Origin: Zoogloea dura
GTDB taxonomy: Bacteria; Pseudomonadota; Gammaproteobacteria; Burkholderiales; Rhodocyclaceae
Assembly (NCBI RefSeq): GCF_012927165.1
Contig: NZ_JABBGA010000014.1
Location: 1-64,000, forward strand
Reading direction: 5' to 3'
Length of the DNA: 64,000 nucleotides
A program made the translations under genes and the position numbers. Within the stretch, counting starts at the first letter, position 1. Every line of letters starts with the position of its first letter. Positions 16,517 to 27,709 of the stretch are shown here, piece by piece. A model generated the notes under the pieces. That model did no database searches and was not told the origin of the DNA. It was given only the letters and a program-made list of their open reading frames with translations.

Positions 16517-16746
16517 CCTTTCGCAGCCCTGCGAATCCTTCCCGCAGCGTTGTGAGTCCTTCCAGCAGGCCTGAGAATCCTTCTCGCAGAGCTGTGAGTC
16601 CTTCTCGCAGGGCTGCGAATCCTTATCGCACGCTTGCGAATCCTTCACGCAGGGCTGTGAATCCTTCATGCATGGCTGCGAGTCCTTCACGCAGGGCTGT
16701 GAACCCTTCCCGCAGCCCTGCGAATCGTTCGCACAGCGCTGATGAT
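16517..16746. repeat. 21-bp tandem repeat array, ten units plus one degenerate
   Basis: Unit about CCTTCACGCAGGGCTGTGAAT, written as CCTT-N2-CGCAG-NN-CTGYGAAT. Units start at 16517 (20 bp), 16537, 16558, 16579, 16600, 16621, 16642, 16663, 16684 and 16705, with a degraded one at 16726; all later ones are exactly 21 bp. The best units contain the perfect dyad TCGCAG-NN-CTGCGA. The array lies between the xenA stop and the cluster A sigma-54 promoter, 227 bp upstream of its -24 box. Because 21 is a multiple of three, both strands stay open, giving pseudo-proteins with heptapeptide repeats (DSQPCxK on the minus strand). The rest of 16231-16772 holds only the promoter elements listed; I see no convincing gene. 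Confidence 0.9.
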
Positions 16747-16772
16747 GGACCATCCCGCCGTGCGGGGCCGTA

Positions 16773-17873
16773 TCAGGCGTTGGCCCGGTATTTCTCCAGC
16801 CAGTGGGCGTAGGGGGCGGGCAGGACCCAGGAGGGTTTGTCTTCCTTGAGTTGCAGGGCGGTATGGTAGGGCCAGTGCGGGTTGGCCAGGTGGGCGCGGC
16901 CGACCATCACGAGGTCCATCTGCTGGTCGGCGACGACCCGGTTGGCGGTGGCCGGGGCGTCGATGCCCCACGACGAGGCGACCGGCAGGCCGGCTTCGCG
17001 GCGGACGCGCTCGGCGATGGGGGCCAGGAAGGCCGGGCCCCAGGGAATGCGGGTGTCGGGGATCGAGAAGCCGACACTGACATTCAGCAGGTCGAGGCCG
17101 CCCTGGCGGAAGGCCCGGGTCAGATCGATGGATTCGGCCAGGGTCTCCTCGTCGCGGCCGTCGTATTCGATGACGCCGAAGCGGGCGGTCAACGGCAGGT
17201 GCGCGGGCCATTCGGCGCGCACGGCGGCGAGGGTCTCGAGCAGGAAGCGGCTGCGTCCGGTGTAGTCGCCGCCGTATTCGTCGGTGCGCTGGTTGGCGTG
17301 CACCGAGAAGAAGCTCTGGGCCAGGTAGCCGTGGGCAAAGTGCAGTTCGAGCCATTCAAAGCCGGCCTCGCGGGCCCGGCGGGCCGCCGCGGCAAAGTCC
17401 TTGCGCACGCGGCCGATGTCGTCGCGGCTCATGGCTTCGGGCCGGCGCGGCAGGTTGGCGCCGAAGGGGATGGCCGAGGGGCCGATCGGCGTCCAGCTGC
17501 GCGGGTCGTCCGCGGGGATGTGATCGTCGCCTTCCCACGGGCGCTGGGCGCTGGCCTTGCGGCCGGCGTGGGCGATCTGGATGCCGGGCACCGCGCCGCC
17601 GGCCTTGATGGCCGCGGCGATGCGCGCCAGCCCGGCGGCCTGCTCGTCATTCCACAGGCCGAGGCAGGCGGGGGTGATGCGGCCCTCCGGGGCGACCGCC
17701 GTGGCCTCGACGATGACCAGGCCGGCGCCGCCGCGGCCGAGGCTGGTGTAGTGGGCCAGGTGCCAGTCGTTGGTGAGGCCATCCACGGCGCTGTACTGGC
17801 ACATGGGGGGCACGGCGATGCGGTTGCGGAGGGTGATGTCTTTCAGGTGAAACGGGGAGAACAGGGCGGACAT
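16773..17873 (-). CDS. xenA: XenA-type Old Yellow Enzyme (ene-reductase)
   Basis: FMN-dependent NAD(P)H oxidoreductase reducing activated C=C bonds and nitro-aromatics; 366 residues. Very close in my recollection to Pseudomonas XenA (opening MSALFSPFHLKD, then NRIAVPPMCQYSAVDG and IQIAHAGRKAS). The FMN-proximal Cys (PPMCQYS) and substrate-binding HAGRK typical of thermophilic-like/YqjM-class enzymes are present, with His-x2-His region FAHGYL. Start chosen at 17873 after GAGGAAG; an upstream ATG would overlap the kinase gene. Follows the hybrid kinase by 46 bp on the same strand and is probably cotranscribed. Confidence 0.93.
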   Translation of the reverse strand: MSALFSPFHLKDITLRNRIAVPPMCQYSAVDGLTNDWHLAHYTSLGRGGAGLVIVEATAVAPEGRITPACLGLWNDEQAAGLARIAAAIKAGGAVPGIQIAHAGRKASAQRPWEGDDHIPADDPRSWTPIGPSAIPFGANLPRRPEAMSRDDIGRVRKDFAAAARRAREAGFEWLELHFAHGYLAQSFFSVHANQRTDEYGGDYTGRSRFLLETLAAVRAEWPAHLPLTARFGVIEYDGRDEETLAESIDLTRAFRQGGLDLLNVSVGFSIPDTRIPWGPAFLAPIAERVRREAGLPVASSWGIDAPATANRVVADQQMDLVMVGRAHLANPHWPYHTALQLKEDKPSWVLPAPYAHWLEKYRANA

Positions 17874-17919
17874 GGGCTTCCTCAAATGACGCACGAGCGG
17901 CCTTGGATGCAAGGCGGCT

Positions 17920-21063
<3,144 letters not shown>

Positions 21064-21203
21064 CGATTCTCCCCGTGAGATTCGGACGCTGCGAGGCATC
21101 GCCTGTGCCTGCCGCCCGCCTCCCTAGCATACATGCGCCCTGGCGCGCCGTTGCCGCGGCGCTGCCCGATGTAGGCGTGGTGCCCGGAACGGTTGTCGGG
21201 GGG

Positions 21204-21812
21204 CTAGCCGGTGGCTTCGCCGATGTGCACCGAATACAGACCCCAGGGACATTGGGCGAAGCGTTCGGGCAGGGGCCTGGCCGCCAGCTCGGGGAGTTGC
21301 CCGGGGTCGAAGACGGCCCACAGGGGGCCGAGGCCGCCCAGGGGCAGCGGCGTGCCGTCGAGATGGGTGGCGACGATCAGGGCCCGGCGTTGCAGCTCGG
21401 CGAGGCTCAGTTCCACGTTGTAGCCATCCAGGGCGCGCAGGCCCACCGTGGTCTTGGGCGAGCGGCCGGCGGCCCCGGCGATGTCGAGCAGGCGGGTAAG
21501 CAGGGGGCCGCGCAGGCGGTGGGCCTTGGCGTCGTACTCGAGGGTCGGGCGGATCTCCACGGCCGGCAGGGCCGCCAGGTCGGCGTAGGTGAAGCTGCGG
21601 GCCTGCTCGAACTGCACGCCATGCTTGCTCATCAGCTGGTCCAGCGCCGGGTCCAGCGGGCCGCGGTTGGGGTGGGCCAGCTCGCCGGAGATGGTCAGCA
21701 GGGTCGGCCCGGCGGCCTGCGCTCTGGGTGAGGCCCTGCCGGGAGCGGCCAGCGCCGCGCCCGGCAGGGCGATGGAGGCCAGGGTGGCGTGAAGGAAGCG
21801 GCGTTTGTCCAT
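21204..21812 (-). CDS. small periplasmic sulfite-oxidase-fold (molybdopterin-domain) protein
   Basis: 202 residues with a signal peptide (MDKRRFLHATLASIALPGAALA then AAPG). The mature part has the order seen in short oxidoreductase-molybdopterin-binding (PF00174-like) proteins: LLTISGELAHPN, FTYADLAALPAVEIRPTLEY, GPLLTRLLDIAG, ALDGYNVELSLAEL and GPLWAVFD. The only cysteine in the mature region is near the C-terminus (QCPWG); no Mo-ligating Cys motif was found, so it probably does not hold a molybdenum cofactor. Lies between modD and the hybrid kinase gene; such proteins are often next to sensor kinases, so a ligand-presenting role is the inference. Confidence 0.75.
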   Translation of the reverse strand: MDKRRFLHATLASIALPGAALAAPGRASPRAQAAGPTLLTISGELAHPNRGPLDPALDQLMSKHGVQFEQARSFTYADLAALPAVEIRPTLEYDAKAHRLRGPLLTRLLDIAGAAGRSPKTTVGLRALDGYNVELSLAELQRRALIVATHLDGTPLPLGGLGPLWAVFDPGQLPELAARPLPERFAQCPWGLYSVHIGEATG

Positions 21813-21867
21813 GGCGGGAGCGCTCGGGAGTTGGGGGGAAGGTGAGTGGCGGTGAGGGAGAGGGCGC

Positions 21868-22743
21868 TCAGGCCGGCCAGGGTTCCAGGCTGACGGCGAC
21901 GTCCCTGGGGGCGCCCTGGTAGGGGGCACTGCTGACCAGGATGCGCGCGCCGGTCCGGGCGTAGGCCTCGGCGTTGCCGGCATTCACGCCGCCGGCCACG
22001 GCGATCAGGGGGCCGTTGCTGCCATGCTTGCCAGCCTGGGTGGCGGCCCGGGCGACCACCCGAGCGACCGTCTCCGGCGGGCATTTTTCCAGCTGGATCA
22101 CGTCGGCGCCGGCTTCCATCCACAGCACGGCCTCGTCTTCGTCGGCCACCTCGACGACCACCTGGCGTTCGGGCCAGGCCTGCTTCAGGCGGGCCACCGC
22201 CTGCCCGGCAGGGAGGTCGCCGAGAAAGGCGCGATGTTCGGCAAACACCAGCAGGGTGTCCGAGATGCCGAGGCGGTGGGGCGCCGCGCCGCCGCACAGG
22301 ATGGCCTTGACGCTGAGCGACTTGCTCCCGGGCAGGTGCTTGCGGGTACACGCCACGGCAATCTGCGGATGGCCCCGGCGGGCCGCGGCGACCAGCTCCG
22401 CGGTGGCGGTGGCCATGCCGCCGGCGTACTCCATGAGCGTCTGGGCGGGTTTCCAGACGCGGTGCAGGTCGGCGGCCCGCCCGGTGAGGCTGAGCAGCAG
22501 CGTGCCGGCCTCGACCGGCGTGCCACTGCCCACCAGCGGGCCGTCATGCTGCAGGCCGCGCAGTTGCCCCATGCGGGCGGCTTCCTCGCTGCCGCACACC
22601 ACCTGGGCATGTCGCGCCCGGAACTGCATGCGCCCGCCGGCATCGCTGATGTCGAGGCCCCACGAGGTGGCGTCGCCCCACGGCGCGTCGTCCAGCAGGA
22701 GGGTTTCCAGTTCGGGATCGGAGAGGGTGTAGGGGTTGCGCAT
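21868..22743 (-). CDS. modD: ModD-like protein (nicotinate-nucleotide pyrophosphorylase family)
   Basis: 291 residues related to quinolinate phosphoribosyltransferase (NadC) but of the ModD branch found near molybdate transport genes; the reaction is unproven. Family segments: DDAPWGDATSWGL at the start (NadC-like ED/DD-GD-T), RVWKPAQTLMEYAGGMAT, ACTRKHLPGSKSLSVKAI, the phosphate loop AVAGGVNAGNAEAYA and LVSSAPY. It starts 27 bp after the DMT transporter stop and precedes the sulfite-oxidase-fold gene by 55 bp, all on the minus strand. No molybdate ABC genes are in the window. Confidence 0.88.
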   Translation of the reverse strand: MRNPYTLSDPELETLLLDDAPWGDATSWGLDISDAGGRMQFRARHAQVVCGSEEAARMGQLRGLQHDGPLVGSGTPVEAGTLLLSLTGRAADLHRVWKPAQTLMEYAGGMATATAELVAAARRGHPQIAVACTRKHLPGSKSLSVKAILCGGAAPHRLGISDTLLVFAEHRAFLGDLPAGQAVARLKQAWPERQVVVEVADEDEAVLWMEAGADVIQLEKCPPETVARVVARAATQAGKHGSNGPLIAVAGGVNAGNAEAYARTGARILVSSAPYQGAPRDVAVSLEPWPA

Positions 22744-22770
22744 GGTGTTGTGTCGCGTGGGTGGGCGGGA

Positions 22771-23820
22771 CTAGTGGCGATGGCCCTGGTGATGGGCGTC
22801 GGGGAAATGCGGGTGACTGTGCGTCATCGGTTCGTGCCGGTGGGCGTGTGTGTGCCGTACCCCCGCCGTGACGGGAAAGTCGTGCCCGTGCTGGTGGTGA
22901 TCGTCATGGCTGTGCTCATGGGTGTGCTCGAGCGGCTCATGGGCGTGGACATGCGCGTGCCGCTCCGTCAGGTGCAGCCAGATGCCGATGCCCATCAGCA
23001 CGCCGGCGAAGGCCAGCCCGGGCGTCAGTGCTTCACCGCCGGCGAGGGCGAGCAGCGCGCCGAAGAAGGGGGCGATGGAGAAATAGGCGCCGGTACGCGC
23101 CGTGCCCAGGTGGCGCAGGCCGATGATGAACAGCACCAGGCTGACCCCGTAGGCGAGGAAGCCGACGCCCATGGCGGCCAGGGTGATGGGCCAGGCGGGC
23201 AGGCGTTCGCCCAGGGCCAGGGCCAGGCCCAGGTTGACCGTGCCTGCGGCCAGCCCCTTGAGGGCGGCGATCCAGCCTGCGTCGGCCAGCGCCAGCTTGC
23301 GCGTCAGGTTGTTGTCGATGGCCCAGGCCAGGCACGCGGCCAGGATGAGCAGGGCCGGCGCGCTGCCGGCGAAGTGCGCTTCTGCTGGCCAGCTGAGGAT
23401 CACCGCGCCGCCGGCAATCGCCGTCATGCCCAGGGCGATCCGCCGGTCGACGTTCTCCTTGAAGACGATCCAGGCCAGCAGGGCGGTCAGCACGCCCTCC
23501 GCGTTGAGCAGCAGGGACGCGCCCGAGGCAGGCATGCCCGCCAGCCCGGACATCAGCAGGATCGGGCCGGCGACGCCGCCGGCCAGTACCGCGCCGGCCA
23601 GCCAGCTGGCTTCGCCGCGCGTCAGCCGCAGTGGCGCCGCACCCTTCAGCCAGCGGAACACGGACAGACCGATGCCGGAGCCGAGGTAGAAAAGGCCGGC
23701 GAGCAGAAAGGGGCCGAGCTCGCGGAGCAACAGCTTGGCCAGCGGCGTGCCGGCACCGAAGAGCAGCGCCGCAGCAAGGGCGGCGGTGACACCGGGTTGG
23801 AGTATCCGAAGGTGGGTCAT
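22771..23820 (-). CDS. DMT-superfamily (EamA) transporter with His-rich C-terminal tail
   Basis: Inner-membrane protein of 349 residues with about ten hydrophobic helices in two EamA repeats (for example AALLFGAGTPLAKLLL near the start, ALLAWIVFKENVDRR at the end of repeat 1). After the last helix a 65-residue tail holds about 24 histidines (HAHVHAHEPLEHTHEHSHDD and further), a likely metal-binding tail as in Ni/Co/Zn transporters. Start at 23820 chosen because it begins just before the first helix; an ATG further upstream adds a non-family extension. First gene of the minus-strand row ending in xenA and divergent from chrB. Confidence 0.85.
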   Translation of the reverse strand: MTHLRILQPGVTAALAAALLFGAGTPLAKLLLRELGPFLLAGLFYLGSGIGLSVFRWLKGAAPLRLTRGEASWLAGAVLAGGVAGPILLMSGLAGMPASGASLLLNAEGVLTALLAWIVFKENVDRRIALGMTAIAGGAVILSWPAEAHFAGSAPALLILAACLAWAIDNNLTRKLALADAGWIAALKGLAAGTVNLGLALALGERLPAWPITLAAMGVGFLAYGVSLVLFIIGLRHLGTARTGAYFSIAPFFGALLALAGGEALTPGLAFAGVLMGIGIWLHLTERHAHVHAHEPLEHTHEHSHDDHHQHGHDFPVTAGVRHTHAHRHEPMTHSHPHFPDAHHQGHRH

Positions 23821-23910
23821 CAAGCGTGGGACGCGCAGGGGGCCATGCAGGATAAGCCGCGACACCTGCTTGTTCCACCCCGGCAGGTGCATTTGATTGT
23901 TTGTAGTGAT

Positions 23911-23928
23911 CTCTATGTTTATGTAGAG
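23911..23928. promoter_or_regulatory. inverted repeat in the DMT/chrB divergent gap
   Basis: CTCTA-N8-TAGAG lies 8 bp upstream of the chrB start, in an AT-rich stretch (TTTGATTG...TATGTTTATG) unlike the surrounding DNA. Suitable place for a repressor; ChrB-type proteins are known chromate-responsive regulators, but the assignment is inference. Confidence 0.35.
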
Positions 23929-23935
23929 TAGTCTA

Positions 23936-24877
23936 ATGAATTCATGGATTGCGCTCATCACCAGCCTCCCCACCGAGAACGCCACGGCACGCATGCGGGC
24001 CTGGCGCAGCCTGAAGGGATCGGGGGCGGCGGTCCTGCGTGACGGTGTGTACCTGATGCCCGGGCGGGACGCCTGCCGCGTCCGGCTGGACGCCGTCGCC
24101 GCCGACATCGTGGCGTCCGGCGGCAGCGCCCTGGTGCTGCGCGTGGAAGAGCCGGATGGCAGCGACTTCACCGCGCTGTTCGAGCGGAGCCGGGAGTACG
24201 CCGTGCTGCTGGAAGACGTCACCCGGCTGCGGGATGGCTTGACCCGTGACGGCGCCGCCGATGCGCTCCGGCAGTCCCGCAAGCTGCGGAAGGCCTTCGT
24301 CGCCCTGGCCGACACCGACTTCTTTCCGGGGGAGGCTCACCGGCAGGCCGAGGCGGCCATGCTCGAGCTGGAGCAGGCGATCGCGCAGGCGCTCTCCGCG
24401 GATGAGCCGCGGCCGGTCGAGGCAGGCATTCCCCGCCTGGACATCCGGCAGTTCCAGGGCCGGACCTGGGCGACCCGGGCGCGGCCCTGGGTGGATCGGC
24501 TGGCCTGCGCCTGGCTGATCCGGCGTTTCATTGATCCGGCGGCCCGTGTGTTGTGGCTGCCGACGCCGGCCGACTGCCCCGAAGACGCCCTGGGCTTCGA
24601 TTTCGACGGTGCCCGCTTCAGCCATGTCGGGGCCCGCGTGAGCTTCGAGGTGCTGGTGGCCAGCTTTGCCCTGGAGAGCCCGGCCCTCAACCGCCTGGCC
24701 GGCATCGTGCATTTTCTCGACGTGGGCGGGGTGCAGCCGCCCGAGGCGGCCGGCATCGAAAGCACCCTGGCGGGCTTGCGCCGGATCCTCGCTGACGATG
24801 ACCAATTGCTGCAATTGACCAGCGGCATCCTGGACGGCCTGCTTGCCGCCTTTGAAAACAAGGGAAACACCCCATGA
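23936..24877 (+). CDS. chrB: chromate resistance regulator/protein ChrB
   Basis: 313 residues. N-terminal ChrB domain (MNSWIALITSLPTENATARMR, then RMRAWRSLKGSGAAVLRDGVYLMP) and C-terminal ChrB_C domain (TWATRARPWVDRLACAWLIRRFID, FDFDGARFSHVG). Known ChrB proteins sense chromate and regulate chrA. No clear Shine-Dalgarno sequence is visible before ATG 23936. Its stop overlaps the chrA start (ATGA), indicating translational coupling. Confidence 0.92.
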   Translation: MNSWIALITSLPTENATARMRAWRSLKGSGAAVLRDGVYLMPGRDACRVRLDAVAADIVASGGSALVLRVEEPDGSDFTALFERSREYAVLLEDVTRLRDGLTRDGAADALRQSRKLRKAFVALADTDFFPGEAHRQAEAAMLELEQAIAQALSADEPRPVEAGIPRLDIRQFQGRTWATRARPWVDRLACAWLIRRFIDPAARVLWLPTPADCPEDALGFDFDGARFSHVGARVSFEVLVASFALESPALNRLAGIVHFLDVGGVQPPEAAGIESTLAGLRRILADDDQLLQLTSGILDGLLAAFENKGNTP

Positions 24878-26235
24878 CCCCATCCGGCTCCGCCTCCCTG
24901 TCAGACGATGACGACGCCCCTGCGGCGGTGAGCTTCTGGCAGGCCTTCGCCTTCTGGCTGAAGCTCGGTTTCATCAGCTTCGGCGGCCCGGCCGGGCAGA
25001 TCGCGATCATGCACCAGGAGCTGGTCGAGCGCCGGCGCTGGATTTCCGAGCGGCGCTTCCTGCATGCGCTCAATTACTGCATGGTGCTGCCCGGCCCCGA
25101 GGCGCAGCAGCTTGCCACCTACATCGGCTGGCTGATGCACCGGAGCTGGGGCGGCATCGTGGCGGGCGGGCTGTTCGTGCTGCCCTCGCTGTTCATCCTG
25201 ATCGCCCTGTCGTGGATCTACATTGCCTTTGGCGAGATGCCGCTGGTGGCGGGCCTGTTCTACGGCATCAAGCCGGCCGTCACCGCCATTGTGGTGCAGG
25301 CCACCCATCGCATCGGCGCCCGGGCCCTCAGGAACCCGGTGATGTGGGCGGTGGCGGCGGCCTCCTTCGTGGCGATCTTTGCGGCCGACCTGCCCTTTCC
25401 GCTGATCGTGCTGGCGGCGGCCGTGACGGGCTTTGTCGGCGGCCGCATTGCGCCGGAGCGCTTCAAGGCCGGCGGCGGTCACGGCAAGGCCGGCGCATCC
25501 TGGGGCCGTGCGCTGATCGACGACGACACGCCGACACCGCCCCACGCGCTGTTCACCTGGGGGCGCCTGCTTCGGGTGGGGCTGGCCGGGGGCCTGCTGT
25601 GGCTGATCCCGATGGGGCTGTTGATCGCGTTCTACGGCATGGAGAACACCCTGACCCGGATGGCCTGGTTCTTCACCAAGGCGGCATTGCTGACCTTTGG
25701 CGGGGCCTACGCGGTGTTGCCTTATGTGTACCAGGGCGCGGTCGAGAGCTATGGCTGGCTGACGCCGCACCAGATGATCGACGGCCTGGCGCTGGGCGAG
25801 ACCACGCCCGGGCCGCTCATCATGGTGGTGTCCTTCGTCGGTTTCGTCGGTGGCTACGTCAAGGCCGTGTTCGGCCCCGACAGCCTGTTCCTGGGCGGTG
25901 CCGCGGCGGCCATGGTGGTGACCTGGTTCACCTTCCTGCCGTCCTTCATCTTCATCCTGGCCGGCGGCCCCCTCATCGAAACCACCCACAACGACCTCAA
26001 GTTCACCGCGCCGCTCACCGCCATCACCGCTGCCGTGGTCGGCGTGATCCTCAACCTGGCCCTGTTCTTCGGCTATCACGTGCTGTGGCCGAAGGGCTTC
26101 GCCGGCAGCTTCGACGGGGTGTCGGCGGCCATCGCGCTGGCCGCCGCCGTGGCCCTGTTCCGCTTCAAGGTGAATGTCATCCACGTCATTGCGGCCTGCG
26201 CCGTGCTCGGACTGGTGTTGAAGACAGTGCTGTAA
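24874..26235 (+). CDS. chrA: chromate transporter ChrA (long, two-domain CHR)
   Basis: Inner-membrane chromate efflux protein, 453 residues, with two homologous CHR domains. N-terminal half: FWLKLGFISFGGPAGQI then ALNYCMVLPGPEAQQLATYIG; C-terminal half: FFTKAALLTFGGAYAVLPYV and LALGETTPGPLIMVVSFVG. These FGGP and PGPxxQ motifs are diagnostic. Coupled to chrB by an ATGA overlap. Confidence 0.96.
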   Translation: MTPSGSASLSDDDDAPAAVSFWQAFAFWLKLGFISFGGPAGQIAIMHQELVERRRWISERRFLHALNYCMVLPGPEAQQLATYIGWLMHRSWGGIVAGGLFVLPSLFILIALSWIYIAFGEMPLVAGLFYGIKPAVTAIVVQATHRIGARALRNPVMWAVAAASFVAIFAADLPFPLIVLAAAVTGFVGGRIAPERFKAGGGHGKAGASWGRALIDDDTPTPPHALFTWGRLLRVGLAGGLLWLIPMGLLIAFYGMENTLTRMAWFFTKAALLTFGGAYAVLPYVYQGAVESYGWLTPHQMIDGLALGETTPGPLIMVVSFVGFVGGYVKAVFGPDSLFLGGAAAAMVVTWFTFLPSFIFILAGGPLIETTHNDLKFTAPLTAITAAVVGVILNLALFFGYHVLWPKGFAGSFDGVSAAIALAAAVALFRFKVNVIHVIAACAVLGLVLKTVL

Positions 26236-26371
26236 TCCGGCCGGGGCGAGGTGGCCCCGCCGGGCAGTCTTCCGGCTGTAACTTTACTTTCATAAACTGC
26301 TCGCCCAGAATCCGCCGCGCTCCCGTCCGGGGAGCGCCCTTGCGGGCCCATTCCTGAATGACGAGCCGCCG

Positions 26372-27709
26372 ATGCGCATCTGTTCCGCTGTTTTCCTTAC
26401 CCGTTGCGCGGCCCTTGGTGCTCTGTGGGCATCCATGCCGGCGCTGGCCGCCGGCGAGGCCTACGAGGACTGGACGGCGCGCTTCCAGGCCACTTACATC
26501 TGGCAGGCCAAGCCGGGCATGCCGGCGGACTACAGCGGCCCGAAGAGCCTGAAGGCGGCCCGTGAGAACAGCTACACCGCCACCACCACCGCCTACCTGG
26601 GCTTCCGCCCGTGGCAGGGGGGGGAGCTCTACCTCAACCCGGAGATCACCCAGGGGGTGCCCTTCTCGGAGCTGAGCGGCAGTGGGGGCTTCACCAACGG
26701 GGAGCTCACGCGCACCGCCGGTACCCGCCCCAAGATGTACCGCCAGCGCCTCTTCCTGCGCCAGACCTGGGGCCTGGGCGGCGGTGACGAGGCGGTCGAG
26801 GCGGACCTGAACCAGATGGCCGGCACGGTGGACAAGAACCGGGTGGTGCTGACGGTGGGCAATTTCTCGACCCTCGATGTCTTCGACGACAACCGCTACG
26901 CCAAGGACCCACGGGTGCACTTCATGAACGCCGGCTTCATGGCGCCCCTGGCCTACGACTACGCGGCCGATGCGCGGGGCTTCGGCTGGGGCTTTGCCGC
27001 CGAGTGGTACCAGGACGACTGGGTGCTGCGCATCGGGCGGATGACCGGCCCCAAGGAGCCGAACATGCTCCCCACCGATTCGCAGATCTTCAAGCACTAC
27101 GGCGACCAGGTGGAGGTGGAGCGGGGCCATACCCTGTGGGGCCAGCCCGGCAAGCTGCGCCTGCTGGCCTGGCGCAACCGGGCGGTGCTGGCGTCCTTCG
27201 AGGACGCGCTGGGCTACCTGAAGGCCAACCCGGACGCAGACCCGCAGGCGATCCTGGCGGTGCGCCGGGGCGAGAAGATCAAGTACGGTGTCGGGATCAA
27301 CCTCGAGCAGGCCATCAACGATGACCTGGGCTTCTTCCTGCGGGCGATGAAGGCCGATGGCCGCACCGAGACCTATGCCTTCACCGAGACCGATGCCTCA
27401 CTGGGCATGGGCCTGGCGCTGAAGGGTACGGCGTGGGGGCGTGGCATGGACACCCTGGGCCTGGGCTATGCCCGCAACAGCTTGTCGAAGGACCGTCGCG
27501 CGTACCTGGAGGCAGGCGGCATCTCCTTCTTCATCGGGGATGGACGGCTGAGCTACCGGCCCGAGCTGCTGGTGGAAACCTATTACAGCCTGAACGTGTG
27601 GAAGACGGTCTTCCTGACGGCCGACTACCAGCGCATGTGGAACCCGGCCTACAACGCCGACCGCGGCCCCGCCAACTTCTTCGCCATGCGCATCCACACC
27701 GAGTTCTGA
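26372..27709 (+). CDS. OprB-like carbohydrate-selective porin
   Basis: Outer-membrane beta-barrel of 445 residues with a signal peptide cleaved after about residue 26 (SMPALA-AGEA). The region with EDWTARFQATYIWQAKPG and FRPWQGGELYLNPEITQG, the motif VLTVGNFSTLDVFDDNRYA, and a C-terminal FFAMRIHTEF strand fit the OprB (PF04966) family. The substrate is not evident; despite the name, such porins occur in non-sugar users. The 136-bp upstream gap contains CTGTAACTTTACTTTCATAA, an AT-rich patch that may hold the promoter. Convergent with the two-component genes that follow. Confidence 0.82.
   Translation: MRICSAVFLTRCAALGALWASMPALAAGEAYEDWTARFQATYIWQAKPGMPADYSGPKSLKAARENSYTATTTAYLGFRPWQGGELYLNPEITQGVPFSELSGSGGFTNGELTRTAGTRPKMYRQRLFLRQTWGLGGGDEAVEADLNQMAGTVDKNRVVLTVGNFSTLDVFDDNRYAKDPRVHFMNAGFMAPLAYDYAADARGFGWGFAAEWYQDDWVLRIGRMTGPKEPNMLPTDSQIFKHYGDQVEVERGHTLWGQPGKLRLLAWRNRAVLASFEDALGYLKANPDADPQAILAVRRGEKIKYGVGINLEQAINDDLGFFLRAMKADGRTETYAFTETDASLGMGLALKGTAWGRGMDTLGLGYARNSLSKDRRAYLEAGGISFFIGDGRLSYRPELLVETYYSLNVWKTVFLTADYQRMWNPAYNADRGPANFFAMRIHTEF

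Noticed and set aside
16517..16746. CRISPR array
   Set aside because: Units are contiguous with no unique spacers and no cas genes are in the window.
16355..16753. 132-residue open frame on the minus strand with heptapeptide repeats DSQPCxK
   Set aside because: The repeat unit is 21 bp, so any frame through it stays open; the frame runs on into promoter-side DNA with non-repeat, low-complexity residues and lacks a ribosome site. Kept as a DNA repeat.
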